Shown here piece by piece: positions 1 through 6,823 of a stretch of DNA of 15,225 nt (positions are counted from its first letter, which is position 1; every line of letters begins with the position of its first letter). Position numbers and translations under genes: made by a program. Location of the stretch: positions 1-15,225 of the forward strand of contig DHFQ01000011.1 of assembly GCA_002402325.1 (NCBI GenBank), given 5' to 3'. The notes beneath the pieces are model-generated. The model saw only the letters and a program-made list of their open reading frames with translations. It did not search any database and was not told where the DNA came from. The stretch is from Candidatus Aminicenantes bacterium UBA4820 (GTDB taxonomy: Bacteria > Acidobacteriota > UBA4820).

Positions 1-174
1 CAGGTAAGAAGTGAAAGAAGTGGAACGGGAAATGGAAGAGTTTATCAGATAAACTTCAAAGCGGTAGATTCAAAAGGTGGAGAATGTAGCGGTTCTGTAA
101 AGGTTGGAGTTCCCCACGACAAGAAAGACACCCCAATTGACGATGGACAGAACTACGATTCAACAAAACCGTAA
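1..174 (+). CDS. C-terminal fragment of an extracellular-type protein (partial)
   Basis: Frame 1 is open from the window edge to a TAA at 172-174, giving the last 57 residues of a protein whose start lies outside. It contains SERSGTGNGRVYQ, then a beta-strand-like stretch with DSKGGECSGSVKVGVPHD, and ends in a polar tail. From memory, similar tails (RSGxGNGRVYxI...DxxGG...VPHD) occur at the ends of large secreted Ig/PKD-like repeat proteins of several environmental phyla; I cannot verify this here. A strong terminator follows 14 nt after the stop, which supports a real gene end. Enzymatic function cannot be inferred. The next gene to the right is on the opposite strand and converges on it. 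Confidence 0.7.
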   Translation, partial: QVRSERSGTGNGRVYQINFKAVDSKGGECSGSVKVGVPHDKKDTPIDDGQNYDSTKP

Positions 175-187
175 GCAAGAAAAAAAT

Positions 188-218
188 AAAAAAGGGGAGA
201 TTAATCTCCCCTTTTTTT
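188..218. terminator. Bidirectional intrinsic terminator
   Basis: The 18-nt perfect palindrome at 194-211 (GGGGAGA TTAA TCTCCCC) is flanked by an A-run on the left and a T7 run on the right, so the RNA from either strand forms a GC-rich stem followed by a U-tract. It lies 14 nt after the + strand stop (174) and about 28 nt beyond the bfr stop (240) on the - strand. It would therefore end both the left-edge gene and the six-gene - strand operon. Confidence 0.9.
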
Positions 219-239
219 ATAAACTCATTTTATAAAATC

Positions 240-704
240 CTATTTCAAACTCATTAGATAGTTTTCATAACCCATCTGATTTATCTGGTCAAGTTGTGCT
301 TCAGCCCAATCTATGTGTCTCTCCTCATCGTTTAAAATTTTAATGAGAAGATCTCTTGAGCCGTTGTCAAGTTGTTTGGCGCAAAGATCAATTGCCTCAT
401 TGTAAATTTTCACTGCATCCGCTTCAGATTCAAGGTCTTTATCAAGCATTTCTTTAACATCTTTTCCCGGCTTGAAGGGGTTTATCTTATAAACATTGGG
501 GTGTCCATCAAGAAAAATTACCCTTCCAATTAGCCATTCAGCATGGTGCATCTCATCGATTGCCTGTTTTTCAAAATGCTCGTGTAGTTTCTCATAACCC
601 CAGTTGTCGCAAATTTCCGCATTCAGCATATACTGGTTTATCGCTGTAAGTTCCTCTGTTAAAAGATGGTTTAAAGATTTAATTACTTCTTCTTTTCCTT
701 TCAT
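240..704 (-). CDS. bfr: Bacterioferritin (haem-containing ferritin, iron storage)
   Basis: This 154-residue protein has the length of the family. Bacterioferritins assemble into 24-subunit cytoplasmic shells that oxidise Fe(II) and store ferric mineral, with haem between subunit pairs. All di-iron ferroxidase ligands fall at the same numbers as in E. coli Bfr: E18, E51, H54, E94, E127 and H130. Y25 and the haem-ligand position M52 (EMHHAEW) are also kept, so this looks like an active haem-binding Bfr rather than a Dps or FtnA. The ATG at 702-704 has a strong Shine-Dalgarno (AAAGGAGG, 713-720). It is the last gene of the - strand run, 27 nt after selD, and is followed by the terminator at 188-218. 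No separate promoter is evident, so it is probably co-transcribed. Confidence 0.96.
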   Translation of the reverse strand: MKGKEEVIKSLNHLLTEELTAINQYMLNAEICDNWGYEKLHEHFEKQAIDEMHHAEWLIGRVIFLDGHPNVYKINPFKPGKDVKEMLDKDLESEADAVKIYNEAIDLCAKQLDNGSRDLLIKILNDEERHIDWAEAQLDQINQMGYENYLMSLK

Positions 705-731
705 AATAGTATCCTCCTTTCGAGAGTTTAA

Positions 732-1784
732 TTATAACACGGATTTATTTAAAATTATTTCTCCTTTGCCTTTTTTAAAGTATCCTATTTCCTTGTAAAA
801 GAGGGATTCTTTCTCAAAATCTCTTCTTAAATCATCCATCTTTTCTTCCGGGACGGAAAGCAACAACCCTCCGGATGTTTGGGCGTCGCAAAAGAGTAAA
901 AGTTCCATTTCATTAAATTTCCCTTTGACTTTAAGTTTATCTTTAACAAAGGAGAGATTTGATTTTGTCCCTCCGGGTATAAATCCATTTAGAGCAACCT
1001 CTTTGACATTTTTAAAGAATGGGATTGAATTAAAATCAACAACAGCAGAAAGAGATGAGGATTCACATATTTCAAGAAGATGTCCTGCAATTCCGTAGCC
1101 TGTAATATCAGTTGCACATTTTAATTTTGACTTTGAGGCGATTGAAGAGGTTTTATCATTCAAACTTTTCATTGAATCAATCGCTTCTTTTATATCACTC
1201 TCCTTTAGGTAACTATTTTTTAATGCAGTTGTTAAAATTCCTGTACCAATCTTTTTTGTTAAAACTATTCTATCCCCCTCTTTAGCATTTTTTTTTCTTA
1301 AAAGTTCATTTTTATTACAGAAGCCAATAACTGCAAGTCCATATTTTGGTTCAGGGTCATCAATTGTATGCCCACCTGCAATGAGACATTTTGCCTCTTT
1401 TGCCTTTTTTGCACCTCCTTTCAGGATTTGATTTAGTTCATCAATCCTGTATTTTCTAACAGGATAGGCAACTATGTTCAAAGCAATTACAGGTTTTGCC
1501 CCCATTGCATAAATATCGGAAAGAGAATTGGCAACTGCAATTTCGCCAAAGGTTAAGGGGTCATCAACTATTGGGGTGAAAAAATCAACGGAAAATACCA
1601 TAACCCTGCAATCATCAATCTCATAAATTGCGCAGTCCTCTGCCTCATCCGTTGCATTCAGAAGTTTTTTATTCTTAAATTTGGGCAGTTTGTGGAGGAC
1701 CTCCACAAGGTCTTCTTGACCAATCTTGCACGCTCAACCTGCACCGTGGCTTAAACTTGTAAGTCGTGGTATTCTTTCTTTCAA
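732..1784 (-). CDS. selD: Selenide, water dikinase as a selenoprotein (Sec17 encoded by in-frame UGA)
   Basis: SelD makes selenophosphate from selenide and ATP, the selenium donor for selenocysteine and selenouridine. A start at the GTG at 1706 would give only 324 residues and would lack the catalytic N-terminus. Reading upstream in the same frame gives a TTG at 1782-1784, then MKERIPRLTSLSHGAG-U-ACKIGQ, where U is a TGA at 1734-1736. This matches the E. coli SelD motif SHGAG-C-GCKI: U is residue 17 and Lys is residue 20, the same numbers as the E. coli catalytic Cys17/Lys20. The total is 350 residues, the normal family length. Downstream blocks also fit: EDCAIY, DFFTPIVDDP, AMGAKP, GGHTIDDPEP, TDITGYGIAGH and DAQTSGGLLLS. 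The TTG start is supported by an AAAGGAGGTGAT Shine-Dalgarno 8 nt upstream, which lies inside the last codons (AGG AGG TGA) of the preceding gene. A SECIS-like hairpin follows the UGA. TAA stop at 732-734. Confidence 0.95.
1690..1708 (-). promoter_or_regulatory. Bacterial SECIS-like hairpin in selD mRNA
   Basis: On the - strand the sequence reads TTGTGGA-GGTCC-TCCACAA: a perfect 7-bp stem with a 5-nt loop starting GGUC. The loop begins 32 nt after the in-frame UGA (1734-1736). The E. coli fdhF SECIS that SelB binds also presents GGUC in its apical loop. This UGA-to-loop distance is longer than in fdhF (about 18 nt by my recollection), but bacterial SECIS spacings are known to vary. The hairpin lies in coding sequence, as is normal for bacterial SECIS elements. 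Confidence 0.82.
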
Positions 1785-1789
1785 TTTTA

Positions 1790-3895
1790 TCACCTCCTTT
1801 CATTAATTCTTGAGTAGAGGTCTGAAACAAGCGGTGAAATTAAGACTTCATTTGTATTTCCAAGATATGGATTTGATTTATCGGAGGCAATTTCAAGAAG
1901 TAACTTCTTAGCCTCTTCAAAATTTCCCTCTTTGACAAAACAAAGAACTTTGAAATACTTAACAGAATTTGAGAGAAATAGATTTCCCTCATCAAGGTTA
2001 ACTTTTTCAAAGGAGGAGAGTGCCTGTTTGTAGTCACCAAGATAAATTAAACTTATTCCAAGGTTTATCTCGGATACTATTTTTTCTTCACTGCTTTCGC
2101 TTGAGAGGACACTCTGTCTATCAAGAAGAAATCTCTTTCTTAATCCCTCATCTCTTGAAAGAAATAGTTTTATAATCTTTGATTTTTTTAAATCAACATC
2201 TTTACTTGATAAGCCTCTTTCAACCGTCAGCGTTACTTTTTCTTTTTCTCCTCTAAGTTGCTTTATAAATTCAGATTCATTTGAAACTGAAACACCGTTC
2301 ACTTTGAGAATTTTATCTCCTTTTTGCAAATCTCTATTTGATGGGTCAAAGCAAAGCAGAATAACTCCTCTCTCTTCGCTTTGGACAACTGAAATGACAA
2401 ACTTTTTCTCCTCTTTAACTTTGTCAAAGTTGTTTATTAAGAAGGAGGGATCTGAGTTGTCAATGAGTAGGGAGTTTGTTTCATCAAATCCATCAAAGTC
2501 TGGAACAAAAAGCCTCAAAGATGCTATTTTATTTTCTCCCTGTACGAAAGTTCTTGCAACAAGTAATCCTTCACAATTATACTTTTGACAGAGAGATTTG
2601 ACCATCTTTCTTTGTTCAGATTCCTCGACTCCCTTTGTAAAAAAGAGGTCGGGAAGGAGGGGATTTTGCTCTTCAGAGTTCTTTATATTAAAAGATGAAA
2701 TGTTTTGTAAATTTTCTTTTAAAGATGAGCCAAAAGCTCCTGTCGCATAATTCAAAGTTTCCTGATCTGATGTGATTCCAACATACAACACAGTAGGTCT
2801 TAATTTTACTTTCAGAAGATACTCTTTTACATTTCTAATCTCAATCTTTCCCCTGTATTCACCCTGATTCTCTTTGTAAATTCTTACAGAATGCTCACCC
2901 GAACAGAAATCTTTTAATTCAAGAGGAGTCATTCCATATAAAGATCCATCTATCTCAACCTTAGCATTTGAAGGGTGAGATTCAACTTTAAGTAGAGCGG
3001 TTTCTTTTGAAAGAGAGATCGGTTTTATGTAACCGGGTTTGTTGTTTTCGAGATCGAGACTTATTGGAAGAGTGAAAACCTTCTCTTCAAAACAGGGGAG
3101 AGTAACTTTTATTTTGTGATTCCCTGCTTCAAGATATAAAGATTCGACAACATAGTAATCTTTTGGGTCAAGGTTGTATGAGGAAACGAAATTTGCCCAA
3201 TCTATCTTTTCAGATGAATTTACATCTGCACTTTGGGAAAATTTATCGTCTATGATAAGTTTTGTCCCTTTTGGCTTTATGAAGAAATAAACTTTCCTTG
3301 AATTTGGTTTTAACTTAACGCTTTCTTGTAGTGTTTCAGAAGATGAAATTCTTATCTCCTTCGAAAAAGAGTCATATCCTAAAAGTTCAACTTTAATAAT
3401 GTGAAGCCCCTCAAGTAGATAAATCGGCATTTTGTGATTGAAGACTTTCGAGTCAATCACTAAGTTAGCCTCTTCGGGTTCAACACTGATATTCAAAACA
3501 CCACAAAGGGAGTCTCTTATTGTGTCGTAAAATCTTGTAATTTTGGTTGAACTTGTTATTTCAAGATTGTGGTTTGGGTCCAATTTTATAATTTTTGCAA
3601 AATCTTCCTTTGCTTCAGTTTCTTTGCCGAGCAGAAACGATGAAACACCTCGTAATTCAAGGGACTTTTTGTAAAGAGGTTCATCACTGCTTTGCAGCTT
3701 TCCTTGATCCTCTGATTTTTTAAATGATTCAACTATTGGATTGATCTCTTGATAACATTTTTCAAACTTGTAATTCTTAAAAAGATCCATTGCTTTGTCA
3801 AGAGTTTCGCTTATTACACCAACCTCTTCTATCTCAATTTGGCAAAATAAGGCTGTGCTAAAAATTATAAAAATTAAAAAAAGGAATCTCCTCAT
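1790..3895 (-). CDS. Exported TPR/PEGA/PDZ-like protein
   Basis: This 701-residue protein starts with a hydrophobic signal sequence (MRRFLFLIFIIFSTALFCQ); Cys18 could be a lipobox cysteine, but Phe at -1 is atypical. Residues about 30-115 look TPR-like (paired helices, SFLLGKETEAKEDFAKIIKLDPN). Three PEGA-type beta domains follow at about 133-197, 200-297 and 300-366, the last with the clear motif EIDGSLYGMTPLEL. Residues 370-490 are an unrecognised alpha/beta region. Residues about 498-578 resemble a PDZ domain (LQKGDKILKVNGVSVSNESEF), and 600-672 form another TPR pair (LGDYKQALSSFEKV; EGNFEEAKKLLLEIA). The ATG overlaps the upstream stop as ATGA, and the last two Arg codons plus stop (AGGAGGTGA) are the selD ribosome binding site. 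The role is probably envelope scaffolding or signal output of the neighbouring PEGA kinase; this is inferred from domains and operon position only. Confidence 0.82.
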   Translation of the reverse strand: MRRFLFLIFIIFSTALFCQIEIEEVGVISETLDKAMDLFKNYKFEKCYQEINPIVESFKKSEDQGKLQSSDEPLYKKSLELRGVSSFLLGKETEAKEDFAKIIKLDPNHNLEITSSTKITRFYDTIRDSLCGVLNISVEPEEANLVIDSKVFNHKMPIYLLEGLHIIKVELLGYDSFSKEIRISSSETLQESVKLKPNSRKVYFFIKPKGTKLIIDDKFSQSADVNSSEKIDWANFVSSYNLDPKDYYVVESLYLEAGNHKIKVTLPCFEEKVFTLPISLDLENNKPGYIKPISLSKETALLKVESHPSNAKVEIDGSLYGMTPLELKDFCSGEHSVRIYKENQGEYRGKIEIRNVKEYLLKVKLRPTVLYVGITSDQETLNYATGAFGSSLKENLQNISSFNIKNSEEQNPLLPDLFFTKGVEESEQRKMVKSLCQKYNCEGLLVARTFVQGENKIASLRLFVPDFDGFDETNSLLIDNSDPSFLINNFDKVKEEKKFVISVVQSEERGVILLCFDPSNRDLQKGDKILKVNGVSVSNESEFIKQLRGEKEKVTLTVERGLSSKDVDLKKSKIIKLFLSRDEGLRKRFLLDRQSVLSSESSEEKIVSEINLGISLIYLGDYKQALSSFEKVNLDEGNLFLSNSVKYFKVLCFVKEGNFEEAKKLLLEIASDKSNPYLGNTNEVLISPLVSDLYSRINERR

Positions 3896-4974
3896 AGTTG
3901 AAATTTCCTTATTGAGCCATTTTTATCAACCGCCATCAAAAATTCTCCGCCATCAAAGAAAAATGATTTTACTTTAAACTTTTCATCATAAAATTTTCCT
4001 AAAAAATTTTGCGAGTAGTTAAAAATAAAAATTGCATTGTTTTTATCAAGTAAAATTGGATTACCAAAATAGTCAACAGAAAAATCAGTTATTGCACCAA
4101 TATCATTTATTTTGAGTTTTTCTGAAATTGTGATAAGAGGATTGAAAGATGCATCATAAACATATAAGATTCCATCCTTTGAGAGAATAAAGATTCTGAA
4201 AAGAAAATCTGTTCTTATTTTTATAGCATTCTTAATGAGAATCTGTCTCTCTTCAAGAATTTTCGCTGATGAATCTATCAAAAAAACTTTTCCCTTCCCA
4301 TCAAGAATGTAATAGTTATCGTAGGGAGCAGGGCAAAAACTTATTGGCATCTCAATTTCAGAGGGTAGATAAATCTTATTTTTCCCGATATAAAGAGAAT
4401 CCTTTGATAGAATCACCGCTTCCTTTTTTTGATTGATAGAAATTTCGCTTCCGTTCATCACTTGAAATGAATCAACAATTTTTCCGCCTTTATCAAATTT
4501 GTAACAAGTTTTATCATCAAGAATAAAATTTGATTCTCCATCTGATGTTATTCCTCTAATTTTTCTGGCTATTTGCTTTGAAATATAAATATTTTCCTTT
4601 ATCGCAAATTTTGGTTTTAAATTTAAGCAATCTCTTTTAAGAAGGAGATTTGAAAGAAATTTTTCTTCAGGCGATGAATTATCTTTCAAAAAATTTACAG
4701 CATCAAAGTAAGCACCAAGCCCAATAAGTGTAAAAAACATAAAGTTCCTGTACTCCTCATCGTTTGAATAGGGTTTTAAAATCATAAGATTTTTGTAAGA
4801 GGAAGGAAGGTTTCCTTTGTAAAAATCTGCTTTTGCTTCATTAAAAAGAGATTCTATCTCTTTTGACTCATCAACCTTAGAGGGAAATAGATCTCCTGCA
4901 AAGTTTAAGAAACTAAAGAATAGCAAAAGCGAAATACTAAAAGTTAATAACTTTCCTTTTTTGAAAATCGACAA
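3892..4974 (-). CDS. Exported or membrane-anchored beta-propeller-like protein, function unknown
   Basis: This 360-residue protein has an N-terminal signal or anchor segment (KKGKLLTFSISLLLFFSFLNFAGD). A short helical TPR-like section at about 38-105 (NEAKADFYKGNLPSSYKNL) follows. The remainder, about 130-360, is a series of short beta repeats with patterns such as SDGESNFILDDKTCYKFDKGG, YYILDGKGKVFLID, DYFGNPILLDKNNAIFIF and EFLMAVDKNGSIRKF, as expected for NHL/YVTN-like propeller blades. No catalytic motif is visible. The start is a TTG at 4972-4974 that lies inside the 3' end of the kinase gene (38-nt overlap); a GGAG about 12 nt upstream is a weak but usable Shine-Dalgarno. The stop overlaps the next start as ATGA. 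Such deep overlaps argue for translational coupling with the kinase. The family is not recognised with confidence. Confidence 0.75.
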   Translation of the reverse strand: MSIFKKGKLLTFSISLLLFFSFLNFAGDLFPSKVDESKEIESLFNEAKADFYKGNLPSSYKNLMILKPYSNDEEYRNFMFFTLIGLGAYFDAVNFLKDNSSPEEKFLSNLLLKRDCLNLKPKFAIKENIYISKQIARKIRGITSDGESNFILDDKTCYKFDKGGKIVDSFQVMNGSEISINQKKEAVILSKDSLYIGKNKIYLPSEIEMPISFCPAPYDNYYILDGKGKVFLIDSSAKILEERQILIKNAIKIRTDFLFRIFILSKDGILYVYDASFNPLITISEKLKINDIGAITDFSVDYFGNPILLDKNNAIFIFNYSQNFLGKFYDEKFKVKSFFFDGGEFLMAVDKNGSIRKFQL

Positions 4975-6823
4975 TTTTCTTCTGCTCTCCTTCCTTTATA
5001 ATCCAGTCAAAAACTACCTTCCGTCCCTTTGAAGAGATGGCGACGAAAGAGTGCTTTCCTGAAGAAACAATTTTATCACCAGTAATTGGCAATTCGCCAA
5101 AATATTTTCCATCGACCTGAACCTTCCCGTCCTCCTCTGGTCTTCCAAAGAGGAATACTCTTCCCGTTTTAAATGGTTCTGCATAAAATTGAGTCGTCTC
5201 TTTTGGGATGACCTTGAGCGTTGCTTTTCTTTTTCCTAAAACTCTTTCATTTATTACATCAATTTCGTACTCGCCTTCTGGAAGAGAAATTGTGTCCCCA
5301 ACTCTTGCTACCAATTTACCGTTCAAATAAAATTGCATTTGAGAATCATCAGAACGAAATTTAACCTTCCCCTCTTGAGATTTTTGCGAAAGGGAGATCA
5401 TTACAGAATCAAGTTCTGATGGATCAATTTCTCTTGTAACATCTGAATAACCATCCATTGAAAGTGTTAGAGTAAAACTTTTGCAATCAACTCCTGGAAT
5501 GAAGGCGGGCGTTAAAAAATCTGTCTCTTTTCCATCAATTAAAATTCTTGCTCCCTTTGGGTCTGAGTCAACTTTGAATTGAAATGGACCTTCACTAAGT
5601 TTTAAATATAGGGGAGTTTTTGTTTTATAAGAGATCTCTACCTCCTGACTCAAACACCCCTTTTTGGCAACGAGTTTATGTTTTTTCCTATCATTTGGTG
5701 AAATTATTGGGATTGTAACCTTTTTGCCATCAAGAAATAAAAGTGCCTCTGGAGGGTCTGTTCTCACTTCAATCGGGGTTGGCAAAACCTCTTCAGATGG
5801 GGGGTTTTTTAAAGGAATTGGATTTCCACCCTTCAAAATAATAAACTGCAAAAGTGCGATCAGTAGAATTGTAAAAAATGCCCCCGATGCACCAGCAATT
5901 GTAACTGTCTTCCAATCTACAGAGTAGCGAGGTTGCTTTTTTAAAAGGTTTGGTGGCGGGGGTGGCAAAAAAGTTTTGTTTTCTTTTTGACTTTCTTCAA
6001 GATTTATATTATTTAAAGCCGAGATAAACTCATCCGCAGTCTGAAATCTTTTTGTTGGTTCCTTTTCTAAAGATTTCATTATTACTTGCCTCAACTCTTC
6101 TCCATAGGAACCCATTTCACCAATGCGGAACTTTGGTTCTTCAAAAAGAATCTGCTTTAAAATTGATGAAATAGTTTCTCCTTCAAAGGGACGAACTCCA
6201 GAAATCATTTCATAAAGAATTATTCCCATTGAGAAGAGGTCGCTCCTTCCATCAAGAGGTTTGTTGTCAATCTGCTCTGGAGACATATAGTGCGGAGTTC
6301 CTAAAAGAAAACCTTCCTGGGAAAGTTTTGTTCCTGTCATTTTTGCAAGGCCAAAATCTGTTATCTTTACCCTTCCATCTTTTAAAATCATTATGTTTGA
6401 AGGTTTAAGGTCTCTATGAACAATGCCCAGGCAATGAGCATAGGATAAAGCTTTTAAACAGGCAATGGCAATACTTATAGAAGTTCTTATATCAAATTTT
6501 CCCTCTTTCCTGATTTTTTCATCAAGGGTTTCGCCATCGACATATTCCATTGAAATATAGGTCTTTCCTTGAAAATCAAAAACATCAAAGAGTGTAACAA
6601 TGTTTGGATGAAGGAGTTTTCCCGCTGCCTGAGCCTCTTTGATTATTTTATCTTTGTAAAGAGACTTTTCCTCTTCATTCATTCCTTTTTCATAAATAAT
6701 TGTCTTCAAGGCTACGAGTCTTTGAATCTTTGGATCTTCCGCAAGATATATGATACCAAATGCACCTTTACCAATTACTTTAAGAATTTTGTATCTTCCA
6801 ACCTTTTCTTCAAAATCAGCCAT
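4937..6823 (-). CDS. Transmembrane Ser/Thr protein kinase with extracytoplasmic PEGA-like repeats
   Basis: This is a Hanks-type kinase of 628 residues from the ATG at 6821-6823. Visible motifs are the glycine loop GKGAFG (18-23), VALK with Lys40, a probable alpha-C Glu63, HRDLKPSN (136-143), DFG (156-158), GTPHYMSPEQ (175-184) and SDLFSMGIILYE (194-205). All catalytic residues are present, so it should be active. A proline-rich juxtamembrane stretch (287-291) and one transmembrane helix (about 306-330) follow. The exterior part, about 350-625, contains four PEGA-like repeats (DPPEALLFLDGKK, DPKGARILIDGKE, SQMQFYLNGKL, DGKVQVDGKYFG). PEGA domains replace the PASTA repeats of Gram-positive PknB-type kinases. 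A TTG lies one codon upstream (6824-6826), but the ATG has the better Shine-Dalgarno spacing and gives a TGATG overlap with the upstream GGDEF gene. The overlap suggests a linked c-di-GMP/phosphorylation pathway. Substrates are unknown. Confidence 0.93.
   Translation of the reverse strand: MADFEEKVGRYKILKVIGKGAFGIIYLAEDPKIQRLVALKTIIYEKGMNEEEKSLYKDKIIKEAQAAGKLLHPNIVTLFDVFDFQGKTYISMEYVDGETLDEKIRKEGKFDIRTSISIAIACLKALSYAHCLGIVHRDLKPSNIMILKDGRVKITDFGLAKMTGTKLSQEGFLLGTPHYMSPEQIDNKPLDGRSDLFSMGIILYEMISGVRPFEGETISSILKQILFEEPKFRIGEMGSYGEELRQVIMKSLEKEPTKRFQTADEFISALNNINLEESQKENKTFLPPPPPNLLKKQPRYSVDWKTVTIAGASGAFFTILLIALLQFIILKGGNPIPLKNPPSEEVLPTPIEVRTDPPEALLFLDGKKVTIPIISPNDRKKHKLVAKKGCLSQEVEISYKTKTPLYLKLSEGPFQFKVDSDPKGARILIDGKETDFLTPAFIPGVDCKSFTLTLSMDGYSDVTREIDPSELDSVMISLSQKSQEGKVKFRSDDSQMQFYLNGKLVARVGDTISLPEGEYEIDVINERVLGKRKATLKVIPKETTQFYAEPFKTGRVFLFGRPEEDGKVQVDGKYFGELPITGDKIVSSGKHSFVAISSKGRKVVFDWIIKEGEQKKIVDFQKRKVINF

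Noticed and set aside
732..1706. SelD as a 324-residue protein starting at the GTG at 1706
   Set aside because: It would lack the catalytic SHGAG-U-ACKI loop and has no Shine-Dalgarno in the right place; the in-frame extension through UGA has the motif, the ribosome binding site and a SECIS-like hairpin.
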